Part shown: positions 32,983 through 41,190 of the stretch, in pieces
Layout: each line of letters starts with the position of its first letter
Numbering within the stretch: position 1 is the first letter of the stretch
From: JABCYV01 sp963696025
GTDB lineage: Bacteria > Acidobacteriota > Terriglobia > Terriglobales > Acidobacteriaceae
Direction: 5' to 3'
NCBI GenBank assembly: GCA_963696025.1
Contig: CAVOII010000007.1
Span: 186,001 to 250,000, forward strand
DNA: 64,000 nt
The notes under the pieces: model-generated
Database searches by the model: none
Told to the model about the DNA's origin: nothing
The model's input: only the letters and a program-made list of their open reading frames with translations
Position numbers and translations under genes: made by a program

Positions 32983-35766
32983 GTGCCGATGAAACGGTGG
33001 ATTGAGCGCGCTCTTAACGTTCACTCCGGAGATCTGGGGCGCGGCACTCTGCTTTGCTCGTGCTTGTTCCTGGTCATCAGTTGCTACGTAATCGGCAAAG
33101 TGGCTGGCGCCGCTTTGTTCCTGTCCCGGTTCCAGGCTAAGCAGCTTGCGTACGCTGACATTTCCAGTTCAGTGCTGGTGGCTTTGGTCGTAGCGGGCTA
33201 TGTCCTGATTGCGCGACGAGTTTCCTTGCACAATCTGGTGGTCTGCAGCATGTTATTTTTCGCCACCAATTGTGGGCTGTTCTGGTGGCTCACCCACTAC
33301 CACTCCGGTCTGGCATGGCTGTTTCCCGCCTTCTACATCTGGGTAAAGATTTTTGGAGTGTTGGCGCCCACCCAGGTCTGGACGGTAGCGAATTACGTTC
33401 TAACCACGCGTGAGGCCAAGCGTGTGTTCGGGATGGTCGGTGGTGGCGCTATTGGGGGTTGGATCTTTGCCGGTTATCTCTCCAAAACCATCACCAAAGC
33501 ATTCGGCACGGAGAGCTTGCTGCTGGGGATGGCGCTGTTTCTCTCAGTTACCGCTGGACTGGTTATCCTGATCTGGCGGAGCGGGCATGCCGCGGTCTGC
33601 GGACCGCAGGATGTGGCGGGAGGATCCGCCGCCACTGGCCCACGGAATCTTCACCAGAGTATGCGGCTGGTGTTCTCCTCGTCATATTTACGGGCCATTG
33701 CCGCCTTAATCTGCATTTCTTCTTTTGTGACCACGCTGACGGGCTGGCAATTCCTCGCCATTGCGCAGCAGGTCCTGGTGAAAAAGGATGCCCTCGCCAT
33801 CTTGTTTGGCAACTTCAATTTTTATGCCGGAATCCTTTCATTGTTGTTGCAGTTGCTCTTCACCACCAGATTTCTGCGCCGGTTTGGCATCGGTACTTCG
33901 CTCATGGTGCTTCCTTTCACCGTGTTGTTGGGTTCGGCGGGCTTATTGATTATGGGGACGTTGGGTGCCGCGATCGCCTTGAAAGGCTGCGACCAAGTGC
34001 TGCGCTATTCCGTTGATAAATCCACCACAGAATTGCTCTATCTTCCGTTGCCCGCCTGGGTGAAGATGCAGGTCAAATGGTTCATCGATACCGTAATCTG
34101 GCGCTTGGGCGACGGCCTGGCGGGATTGAGCGTTCTCATCTTTGCGACCTCCTTGCACATGCCGGCGCGGCAACTAAGTTGGCTCGCGATTTTGCTGTCC
34201 GGAGCGTGGCTGATTACGGTTTCAGTCGCGCGGCGGCAATACGTAGCGACCCTGAAGGAAAGTATTACCCAGCACCGAGTCGACGTAGAACAAGCCTCCA
34301 CGTCCGTCCTAGACCGTTCCACCGCGGAACTGCTGGCGACCGGGCTTTCGGCTTCTGATCCCAAAGACATCCTTTACGCGCTGAGCTTGTTTGAAGTGGA
34401 GCGGCAGAGAGCGGTGCATCCCGTGGTCCGAAGCCTGCTGACGAACGGTTCGCCAGAAGTCCGACGCAAGGCAATCGCTATTCTGTCCGCATCCGCAGAT
34501 ACGACGGTGAGGCCAGACATGGAACGGCTGCTTCGCGACCCCGACCTGAATGTACGTACAGAGGCGCTTCTTTACTTGACCCACCATGCCCATGTAGACC
34601 CGCTGGAGCTAATCGAGGAAGCGGGTGACTTCGCCGGCTTCTCGGTACGCTCGGCCATGGTGGCATTCCTGGCCCGGCCCGGCGAAGCCCAGAATCTGGA
34701 GGCTGCGAAACACATCCTAGCCACTATGGTTGGCGAACAGGAAGTAGAAGGGCAGCGGACCAGGATGGAAGCGGCTCGGGTGCTCGGCCTGCTTCCGGAC
34801 TGTTTTGACCCTTTGCTCTCCACGCTGCTCGCGGATCCTGACAACGCAGTGGTACGGGAGGCAGTTCGATCCGTAGGGAAATTACGCAAGCGGCGGCTGG
34901 TGCCGGATTTACTGGATCGCCTGTCGAATCGCGAAATCGGCACGGAAGTTGCGATCGCCCTTGGAGAAATGGGCGACACCATCGTCGGAGCCTTGCGCGA
35001 CCATCTTGGCGACTACTCGGTCGCAATCGAGACCCGAAGAGAAATTCCTGCGGTACTAGTGAAAGTTGGGACGCCAGCGGCGGCGCAAGTACTGATGGAA
35101 AACCTCATGGAAAGCGACACTACTCTGCGTTTCCGTACCATCAGCGCCCTCAACAAGCTCTGCCGCCTCCACCCTGAAATCGCGACCGACGTCCAGATGC
35201 TGGAGACGGTGTTGGCCGCAGAAATTCTCGGGCACTACCGCTCATACCAGATTCTTGACAAGCTCGGCACAACAGAAGGCAGTGAAGATCCGGTCGCTCG
35301 CGCATTGACGGAATCGATGCAGCAAGAATTAGAGCGCATCTTCCGTTTGATGGGCTTGTTATATCCCCACCTGGATGTACAAAGCGCCTATTTAGGGTTG
35401 AAATCCAAGAGCATATCGGTCCACGACAACGCGCTAGAGTTTCTCGACAATGTCTTAAAGGCCCAGTTGCGTGACATGCTGGTGCCGTTACTGGATGGCA
35501 AGATCACGGTGGGCGAGCGAGCTCGTCTGGCAAACCGCCTGGTGCGCGCCAAGATTGAGAGTCAGGAGCACGCCGTGGCGGCGCTAGTCACCAGCGACGA
35601 CCCCTGGCTGCGATCATGCGGAGCATACGCAATCGGTAGCTTCGGATTGATATCTTTGGAATGTGAATTGAATCGATGTCTGAATGATTCGGACCCGCTC
35701 TTGCGAGAGACCGCACGCGCCGCCAAAGCCCGCTTGGAGCAAAGTGAAAAGCGCGCTAAGGCATGA
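32983..35766 (+). CDS. NTT/AAA-type nucleotide transporter-like protein with C-terminal HEAT repeats
   Basis: A 927-residue two-part protein. Residues 15-430 contain about 11-12 membrane helices with the layout of ATP/ADP-translocase-family (NTT-like) or MFS proteins (WTVANYVLTTREAKRVFGMVGGGAIGGWIFAGYL). Residues 440-920 are helical repeats of HEAT type (LRDPDLNVRTEALLYL; LADPDNAVVREAVRSVGKLRKRRLVPDLL; TSDDPWLRSCGAYAIG). Such fusions are known in several environmental phyla but their substrate is unknown. The HEAT part should face the cytoplasm as a protein-docking scaffold. GTG 32983 or ATG 32989 can start it. Confidence 0.83.
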   Translation: MPMKRWIERALNVHSGDLGRGTLLCSCLFLVISCYVIGKVAGAALFLSRFQAKQLAYADISSSVLVALVVAGYVLIARRVSLHNLVVCSMLFFATNCGLFWWLTHYHSGLAWLFPAFYIWVKIFGVLAPTQVWTVANYVLTTREAKRVFGMVGGGAIGGWIFAGYLSKTITKAFGTESLLLGMALFLSVTAGLVILIWRSGHAAVCGPQDVAGGSAATGPRNLHQSMRLVFSSSYLRAIAALICISSFVTTLTGWQFLAIAQQVLVKKDALAILFGNFNFYAGILSLLLQLLFTTRFLRRFGIGTSLMVLPFTVLLGSAGLLIMGTLGAAIALKGCDQVLRYSVDKSTTELLYLPLPAWVKMQVKWFIDTVIWRLGDGLAGLSVLIFATSLHMPARQLSWLAILLSGAWLITVSVARRQYVATLKESITQHRVDVEQASTSVLDRSTAELLATGLSASDPKDILYALSLFEVERQRAVHPVVRSLLTNGSPEVRRKAIAILSASADTTVRPDMERLLRDPDLNVRTEALLYLTHHAHVDPLELIEEAGDFAGFSVRSAMVAFLARPGEAQNLEAAKHILATMVGEQEVEGQRTRMEAARVLGLLPDCFDPLLSTLLADPDNAVVREAVRSVGKLRKRRLVPDLLDRLSNREIGTEVAIALGEMGDTIVGALRDHLGDYSVAIETRREIPAVLVKVGTPAAAQVLMENLMESDTTLRFRTISALNKLCRLHPEIATDVQMLETVLAAEILGHYRSYQILDKLGTTEGSEDPVARALTESMQQELERIFRLMGLLYPHLDVQSAYLGLKSKSISVHDNALEFLDNVLKAQLRDMLVPLLDGKITVGERARLANRLVRAKIESQEHAVAALVTSDDPWLRSCGAYAIGSFGLISLECELNRCLNDSDPLLRETARAAKARLEQSEKRAKA

Positions 35767-35812
35767 CAAAAAGTAAGGAGATCCGTCGGCGAAGTCTGAG
35801 GAGGCTATTCCT

Positions 35813-36640
35813 ATGCCCATGCTTCATCTGCAACATCGAAAACTGATTCTTGCAGCCGTTATCGTTTGTTTGACTTGCGTACCGATAGTCATAGCGTCGG
35901 ACGATTCCACGCTCACCAAAGAGCAGATCAGACAATTTCTTCTCACGGCCAAAGTGGTAGCCAGCAAGCAGTCGGAAAAAGGTGTTACCAACCCCTGGCG
36001 TCTCACGCTGAGTGACGGCACCGTGACCCACGACGCCTCGTTCCAACCTATCAACGTAGAAAAACCCAGGCAAATGCTGGCGAACGGGACCGTAGAACTG
36101 AACTTTGTAGATTCTTACAAGTACAACATCGCCGCCTATGCACTCGCCGAGTTGCTTGGCATGGACGACATGATGCCGGTCTATGTCGAACGCAAATGGC
36201 AAGGAAATACCGGGTCTCTTAGCTGGTGGCTACCGGTAAAAATGGATGAACAGGAGCGCGTCAAGCAGAAGATTGAACCGCCCGATCAAGACGCTTGGAA
36301 CAAGCAGATGTACAAGTTCCTCGTCTTCCAGCAATTGGTCTACGACAAAGATCCCAACCTTACCAATTTGCTGATCAGCCCGGACTGGAAGATTTGGAGA
36401 ATTGATTTCACCCGCGCATTCCGTCTCTCCAAAGACGTGGAGACCCCTAAGAATCTAATGCACTGTGACCGCCAGTTGTTCGAGAAACTAAAGACCCTGG
36501 ATGGCAACGCGCTGGCGGAAAAAACCAAGCGTTATTTGAGCAAGGATGAAGTCAAAGGTGTGATGGTGCGCCGGGACAAGATCGTGGCGATTATTCAGCA
36601 AAACATCGCCACAAAAGGTGAGAAGGAAGTGCTGTATTAG
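35813..36640 (+). CDS. secreted kinase-fold protein (HipA/PI3-4-kinase/FAM20-like)
   Basis: A 275-residue protein with an N-terminal signal peptide (LILAAVIVCLTCVPIVIAS). The rest suggests an atypical protein-kinase fold: KYNIAAYALAELLGMDDMMPV reads like the helix C and hinge region; DPNLTNLLI (Asp180...Asn185) matches the catalytic loop D-x4-N; and IWRIDFTRAF (Asp198) matches the metal-binding ID(F/H) element. The strand where a phosphate-binding lysine is expected reads THDASFQ, with Gln in place of Lys, so activity is uncertain. It may phosphorylate envelope proteins or glycans outside the cytoplasm, or be a pseudokinase. Family call from motif spacing; the kinase role is inference. Confidence 0.6.
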   Translation: MPMLHLQHRKLILAAVIVCLTCVPIVIASDDSTLTKEQIRQFLLTAKVVASKQSEKGVTNPWRLTLSDGTVTHDASFQPINVEKPRQMLANGTVELNFVDSYKYNIAAYALAELLGMDDMMPVYVERKWQGNTGSLSWWLPVKMDEQERVKQKIEPPDQDAWNKQMYKFLVFQQLVYDKDPNLTNLLISPDWKIWRIDFTRAFRLSKDVETPKNLMHCDRQLFEKLKTLDGNALAEKTKRYLSKDEVKGVMVRRDKIVAIIQQNIATKGEKEVLY

Positions 36641-36718
36641 ACAATTCTCCGGGCTGACGAGAGGTTGCCGGGTGGTGATGCTGCAGGTCGCCGAATATCG
36701 GGCAAGCATGAATGGGGC

Positions 36719-36747
36719 TTGTTCTTTTTTACTCTGAGGGCTATTCT
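36719..36747 (+). promoter_or_regulatory. candidate sigma-70 promoter upstream of the DUF5666-like gene
   Basis: TTGTTC (36719-36724) and TATTCT (36742-36747) are 17 nt apart, and the ATG at 36793 follows about 45 nt downstream. AAAGGAGG precedes that ATG by 7 nt. Confidence 0.42.
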
Positions 36748-36792
36748 TCGTTGCCGAGTACACAATCGTTCTATCCAAAGGAGGAAGTTTAA

Positions 36793-37161
36793 ATGGTGAA
36801 AAGCCTGTTCACTTTGTTATTGGCAGCTGTACTTGCCTGCTCGTTATCGGCGCTGGTTTTCGCTCAGGATGCTCCTGCCAAGGATAAGATGGCGAAGGAG
36901 GGTCGCGTCGAAGGTAAGATCCTACGCAGCGATAAGGATAAATCGATGTTTACGGTTCACACGAATTCAGGGTTCGACAAGACTGTCGTGTACGACGACT
37001 CGACGAAATGGGTCAGTCAGGAGCACAACAGCAAAGTCGTCAACACCATTGATGCCAGCCAGGTGAAAGACGGAGACCGAGTGATCTGCCGCGGCACCTT
37101 CGACGACAAAGGCGTCCTCCACGCCACCAATATTTCGAAGCGGCTCACTGGCGCCATGTAA
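36793..37161 (+). CDS. secreted OB-fold-like protein (DUF5666-like)
   Basis: A 122-residue protein: a signal peptide (SLFTLLLAAVLACSLSALVFA) ending at AQD, then a short beta-rich domain with GRVEGKILRSDKDKSMFTV, VVYDDSTKWV and VKDGDRVICRGTFDDKGVLHAT. The repeated 'sensitive to environment then delta' pattern fits DUF5666/OB-like exported proteins. It is probably periplasmic or secreted, with no known activity. It has an AAAGGAGG ribosome-binding site and its own promoter, suggesting it is expressed well. Confidence 0.68.
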   Translation: MVKSLFTLLLAAVLACSLSALVFAQDAPAKDKMAKEGRVEGKILRSDKDKSMFTVHTNSGFDKTVVYDDSTKWVSQEHNSKVVNTIDASQVKDGDRVICRGTFDDKGVLHATNISKRLTGAM

Positions 37162-37308
37162 CTGGGGGGAGCATACCGTGACGGGGGCTCGGGAGAGGAG
37201 TTACTGAGAAGACGGAAATCATGGTTGTCTATCGGCCATGCGAGTTGCCAGTCTCGTTTTCGGGCGAGAGCTGAGCTGTATGACGAACGACGCGCGGAGT
37301 CCATCACT

Positions 37309-37779
37309 TCACTCTGAGGACGTTTGGCACTGGCAGTATGCCGATTGGCCAAACGCGTATCGCCAGCCGGTCGCTGTACGCACATAAGTGTCACTGAACC
37401 ATAGCGTATGGTCGAACGGCTTTCCGTCTTCTGTCCCCTTCTCCCATAGCTTAGCAGTGACCACCGCGGTATCGCCCCAAACGCGAACGGTCTGTGCCGT
37501 GTCCTCTTGATGCTCATAGGTCGTGCTGCCCGCCCGGGCTTCCTTGAGCAAATCTGCTTTGCTGTGGGTCTTGCCGGAAGCCGTTACCAGGATGAAATTG
37601 TCAGCTAAGACGCGATCCATCCTGGCCGCGTCATTCCTTTTGACCGCCTCCTGATACTCAGTATCCAGAGCAGCAACGGTTTTTTGGTCGCCGGCGGCAG
37701 ACCCGTTCGCGCTATTCATTTCAAACACTGTGAGCATGCCCAACACGAACACGCCGAGGAAAAATGTCTGCATCTTCAT
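37309..37779 (-). CDS. exported SnoaL/DUF4440-like protein (NTF2 fold)
   Basis: 156 residues from ATG 37779. A signal peptide (MQTFFLGVFVLGMLTVFEM) is followed by an NTF2-like cone domain: YQEAVKRNDAARMDRVLADNF, ILVTASGKTHSKADLLKEA and FSDTYVRTATGWRYAF. This is the DUF4440 form, common in environmental bacteria and of unknown use. The start at 37779 is preferred over the longer frame because of a purine-rich tract (AGGGTGG) before it and because it begins the signal peptide. It is the last of a run of four minus-strand genes. Confidence 0.72.
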   Translation of the reverse strand: MKMQTFFLGVFVLGMLTVFEMNSANGSAAGDQKTVAALDTEYQEAVKRNDAARMDRVLADNFILVTASGKTHSKADLLKEARAGSTTYEHQEDTAQTVRVWGDTAVVTAKLWEKGTEDGKPFDHTLWFSDTYVRTATGWRYAFGQSAYCQCQTSSE

Positions 37780-37846
37780 AGCACCACCCTTCGCTCTCAC
37801 AACAGGACTCAACCTTGGATGTCTAACGCGTGCGCACCCCTGCAAC

Positions 37847-38392
37847 TCACGGCTTGTGTTTTCTGAACACTAGATCGAACCAGGGTTTCCATGTCTTGCC
37901 GCTGTCGGCAGAGGTGACGGCAGTCTCACGCACGCTACCATCCACAGGCTTCCAGACTCCACGGACGTGCCTCTCCGCTCCGCCCGCGGCGTGATCCACT
38001 CCGCTCAGAACCATTTCACCAGCTTGCATGCCGCCCTCGATGACAAGCAGCTCGCCTCGATTGGTTACCCAACTCTGATGCCAGACCTTTCGTGACGCGT
38101 CGTAGATGCTGAAACTCTGACCTTTGTGTCCGTTTGTATCTTGGTAATCTTCCCGCAAAACGCAGCTGTCAAGTATGAGGTCCACTTTGACGTGCGCGAC
38201 TGGCACTGTGCCGTCGACCTCAAACGCGTCCCAATCACCGACCCAGAAGTCGAACTGGTGATATTCGTCCGCCGCGCAGGAGGCTGGTTTTGTGGAGTCT
38301 GTTACAGCAGTCGCCATGGCGACTGGATCTAGCATTCTTACGAAGAGGAACACACTGAAAACAATACTGACCTTCAACCCGACTCGGTGCAT
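37847..38392 (-). CDS. exported DUF1579-like protein
   Basis: 181 residues from ATG 38392, with a hydrophobic signal segment (VSIVFSVFLFVRMLDPVAMA). The mature part begins EYHQFDFWVGDWDAFEVDG and continues CVLREDYQDTNGHKGQSFSIYDASRKVWHQSWVTNRG, a beta-rich domain typical of DUF1579-like proteins whose biological role is unknown. The preceding gene ends 2 nt upstream, so translation is probably coupled. The 24-codon longer frame overlaps that gene and is less likely. Confidence 0.7.
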   Translation of the reverse strand: MHRVGLKVSIVFSVFLFVRMLDPVAMATAVTDSTKPASCAADEYHQFDFWVGDWDAFEVDGTVPVAHVKVDLILDSCVLREDYQDTNGHKGQSFSIYDASRKVWHQSWVTNRGELLVIEGGMQAGEMVLSGVDHAAGGAERHVRGVWKPVDGSVRETAVTSADSGKTWKPWFDLVFRKHKP

Positions 38393-38394
38393 GG

Positions 38395-38727
38395 TTAGTC
38401 TCTCTCTTCTTCGACCGGATTGAGATTGAGTAATCTCGTATGCGGGGTCTCCGCAGCCTGCCAATTACTGTTTATCGGCGCAATTTCTTCGCGGGTACCG
38501 TAGCCGCGGTCATAGGCTAGCTTCGAGACGGCATATCGCTTCAACTCACTCGAACTCCATCTGCTGCAGACCCGCGGCGTACCACAAGAGCAGTAGAGGA
38601 TAAATGCCTCCCAAGATCCAGCCAGAATGGGTACCAGGTAAGACCCGTTGCCATACGGACTGGACGCAACCAGATATCGAGTGAGGCACTTCGGACACTC
38701 CACGCAATGGCGAAGACGATAACTCAT
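38395..38727 (-). CDS. small zinc-ribbon hypothetical protein
   Basis: A 110-residue protein with CPKCLTRYLVASSPYGNGSY near the N-terminus and YCSCGTPRVCSRWS in the middle; the four cysteines are spaced as in a treble-clef or rubredoxin-like zinc site. It is followed by SKLAYDRGYGTREEI. I recall similar unstudied proteins from Acidobacteriota, but no function. It is within a minus-strand run of four genes, 2 nt before the DUF1579-like gene. Confidence 0.6.
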   Translation of the reverse strand: MSYRLRHCVECPKCLTRYLVASSPYGNGSYLVPILAGSWEAFILYCSCGTPRVCSRWSSSELKRYAVSKLAYDRGYGTREEIAPINSNWQAAETPHTRLLNLNPVEEERD

Positions 38728-38852
38728 GACGATTGATGGGCCGCAACATCCCGCGCCGGCCTGCCATCGTCACGTACCATAGCTCGGTTGACCGGCAATG
38801 GTTGGACGTTTGCGGACGCTGCACCCAACGGCAGACTCGCTGGCGAAACCGC

Positions 38853-39395
38853 TCAAACTGGCAGGGAGCGCGGCGCAGTGCGCGAATAGTGGCGGACGGA
38901 GAGAGCAATAGGCAAGCCGACGCAGAACCAGTGCTCGACGAATTCACAGACCTGGTATGCCAGCGGCATATGACGATGGTGAACTGCGGAGAGTGGCAGT
39001 ACAACCAGATGCATGAAGAGATAGACCAACGCACCGAACACGAGACCGGACAGGACTGCTCGATCAACTAAGAAGGCCAGCTTCCGGCTTGCGAGGTAAT
39101 AAACGGTCGCAGCACCGAACGCGATAGTGAAGTGCAGCGCGACTCCAAGTACCGCCGTTTGAACGCCACCGCTGTACGATTTCATGCCGAGCACGCCGCT
39201 GGCAATCGTTTGTGGGATAAGAATGGGTTCGCGAGGACTATAAACCAGAATCGCGTAAATCAGGTCGAGGACACCGACAATAACTCCGCCAACGGCCACA
39301 GCCCGAAAAGGCAGCGGGCTCGCAAGTAACGGAGCGGCACGGGTACTCTTCGCAAAGTTTGCCATTTGCTTGGAGAGTCTGCTGGGTGCCATCAT
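38853..39395 (-). CDS. hypothetical four-helix membrane protein
   Basis: A 180-residue protein with four predicted membrane helices: FRAVAVGGVIVGVLDLIYAILV, then TAVLGVALHFTIAFGAATVYYLA, VLSGLVFGALVYLFMHLVVLPL and a C-terminal hydrophobic patch. The layout resembles YagU-type/DUF1440-like inner-membrane proteins. GAGG lies just before the ATG pair at the start. It is the first gene of the minus-strand run reaching down to 37309. The 125 nt to the next gene show nothing. Confidence 0.65.
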   Translation of the reverse strand: MMAPSRLSKQMANFAKSTRAAPLLASPLPFRAVAVGGVIVGVLDLIYAILVYSPREPILIPQTIASGVLGMKSYSGGVQTAVLGVALHFTIAFGAATVYYLASRKLAFLVDRAVLSGLVFGALVYLFMHLVVLPLSAVHHRHMPLAYQVCEFVEHWFCVGLPIALSVRHYSRTAPRSLPV

Positions 39396-39550
39396 AATCC
39401 TCTTTTGGCAAGGGCCTTAGACTTGACATCGGAATTTTCCACCACGCGAGAACACTTGTGAAGAAACGAGAGCAGGAACTTCCCGCTCTCGTTCGGTTGC
39501 GGCTCGCGATGTTTTCAATCGGCCGAAAACCTTGGCGGTCGCTGTCGCGG

Positions 39551-40882
39551 TCATTTGGCGCCGGTGGACCCAGCCACGAAGCGACTAAATCCGGGCAGCT
39601 GTCTGCGGATGCTCTCGGGCATAATGACCTTCTGAGAACTGCCTTCAGCTCGCGCGGCTGAAGCTGCTGCGCTTTCACCCCCGCCGGACACCGGAACCGC
39701 CAGGAAAGCGACGATAGAGCCGGTGCTGGTATCCATGGCATAGCCAACAATCTCACCGCGATCGTTGACGTCATTGGCCAGGAGGAGAGACAGGGAAGAA
39801 TTCGGCTGGATTAGGTTATTCAGGTCCGTCATCAAACCATCTTCGTAAAGGAACGCTCTCGCATCATTTGCTCCAAATGACTGCCCCACTACCTGCCCAT
39901 TCTCGTTGATACCCCAGGCCCAGCTGTTAGAGTCCGTTCCAATGGGGAGGAGCTTTTCGAGATGGTGCTCTTTGGTCCACAAGAAGGCGACCGGGTTGAA
40001 CGCACCACTCGGAGTATCTGCGAGATTAGCGAAACCGACAACCTGACCCCGATTATTGAGGGCGGTGGGAGTGTTCCATGCTACACCTCCGTCAAAGTTG
40101 CCTAAGTTTATCGGTGAACCGTTTTGCCAAAGCACGGCATGCTTGGCGGTGAATCTTCCCACAGCCTGATCGCAAATGCCGGAAATGCCGACAACCTGAT
40201 TTTTGTCATTCACCGCCGTGGCAGCTCCGTCCACGTCACCAGAGAGGAGAGGGAGTTGCGTCATCTCGCCCAGTTTCGGCCCCCAGACGACAGGCTCGAA
40301 CTGTAGGACTTGCGGAGGTGCGCAAGTTGCGTCATGAACGCCATTCTCGGCCCACCCAGCGATCTGCCCTAGGTTGTTGATGCTGGCGGCATAACTGTCT
40401 AGTCCGCCGGCTAACGGAGGAAGAGAAGACATCACGCCGTCCTCCCACGCGAACCCGAGACAGACGTGTTTAGTGATCGTGGGGAAGTTTGCCAAGGCGC
40501 AACTCCAGTCTTCGTTCAACAGATTCACATCGGCGGTCTCAGCGATTCCGACGATCTCCCCATTGTTGTTTTTGTTTGGCCAAGCCACGGCGCTGTTGGG
40601 ACCTCCGAGGGTACCGAGGTCGAGCGGAACTCCGAGCCAAAGTTCGGCGTGCTCGCTCGTGTCTCCCGGTTGGTAGGCAGCGCCCGCAACCCAGCCAATA
40701 TTGTTGATGCTGGCGGCCATGGCAGTCGTCCCACCGCCTGGTGCACCGAGATTGAACACGTAGTACTTGGGTAGCTTGTCTTTTTTCTCTTGTTCCTCCT
40801 GGGCTTGGGCAAGCCGAACGGGGAAAGCCAGCGCGGCGAATAGGGCTATCGCAGTCATAAACGTCAATATCCTGGATTGCAT
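39551..40882 (-). CDS. exported HAF-repeat protein
   Basis: A 443-residue exported protein: signal peptide (FMTAIALFAALAFPVRLAQA) then tandem HAF-type repeats of the form LGAPGGGTTAMAASINNIGWVAG, DLGTLGGPNSAVAWPNKNNNG, NNLGQIAGWAENG, NDKNQVVGISG, NNRGQVVGFA and NENGQVVGQS. Such repeats build a beta-propeller or solenoid and are frequent in acidobacterial secretomes; function unknown, perhaps surface or extracellular binding. The C-terminal 40 residues are Ser/Ala-rich with basic residues. No catalytic site. Confidence 0.82.
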   Translation of the reverse strand: MQSRILTFMTAIALFAALAFPVRLAQAQEEQEKKDKLPKYYVFNLGAPGGGTTAMAASINNIGWVAGAAYQPGDTSEHAELWLGVPLDLGTLGGPNSAVAWPNKNNNGEIVGIAETADVNLLNEDWSCALANFPTITKHVCLGFAWEDGVMSSLPPLAGGLDSYAASINNLGQIAGWAENGVHDATCAPPQVLQFEPVVWGPKLGEMTQLPLLSGDVDGAATAVNDKNQVVGISGICDQAVGRFTAKHAVLWQNGSPINLGNFDGGVAWNTPTALNNRGQVVGFANLADTPSGAFNPVAFLWTKEHHLEKLLPIGTDSNSWAWGINENGQVVGQSFGANDARAFLYEDGLMTDLNNLIQPNSSLSLLLANDVNDRGEIVGYAMDTSTGSIVAFLAVPVSGGGESAAASAARAEGSSQKVIMPESIRRQLPGFSRFVAGSTGAK

Positions 40883-41190
40883 GTTGCCTCCATGGTGGGG
40901 TGTGTACCTGTTATCGTCGAACTCACTGCGCCTGCGCGCGCTTCTCTGTGCCTCTCAATTCTGGCAACGGAGAGCAGTTGCGACCATAGCGAAATGGATG
41001 CCCGCGCATTGGACGTTTGCGGACGCCGATCCTGAGAGTTTGGAACTTTTCGGACCTTGATCTCGACGCTTCACTGCGCTGCTCGGTCGCTCAGCCTCAC
41101 AAAGAGAAACTTGCGCTGCCATCAAGCTTGCAATGTCCGAAAGTGTCTGGTTTATTCGGCAAAATCGACTATTATCGGTTCCCAAGAGAT
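40883..41190. other. intergenic region
   Basis: This 308-nt divergent interval between the HAF-repeat gene and the Ada-AlkA gene holds a purine-poor run and some in-frame codons of the latter from 41017 on, but no convincing promoter, repeat or small gene. Confidence 0.5.

Noticed and set aside
41017..41190. 58-codon extension of the Ada-AlkA gene
   Set aside because: Composition and homology begin at MNLDWKICSRARL; the upstream part matches no part of Ada.
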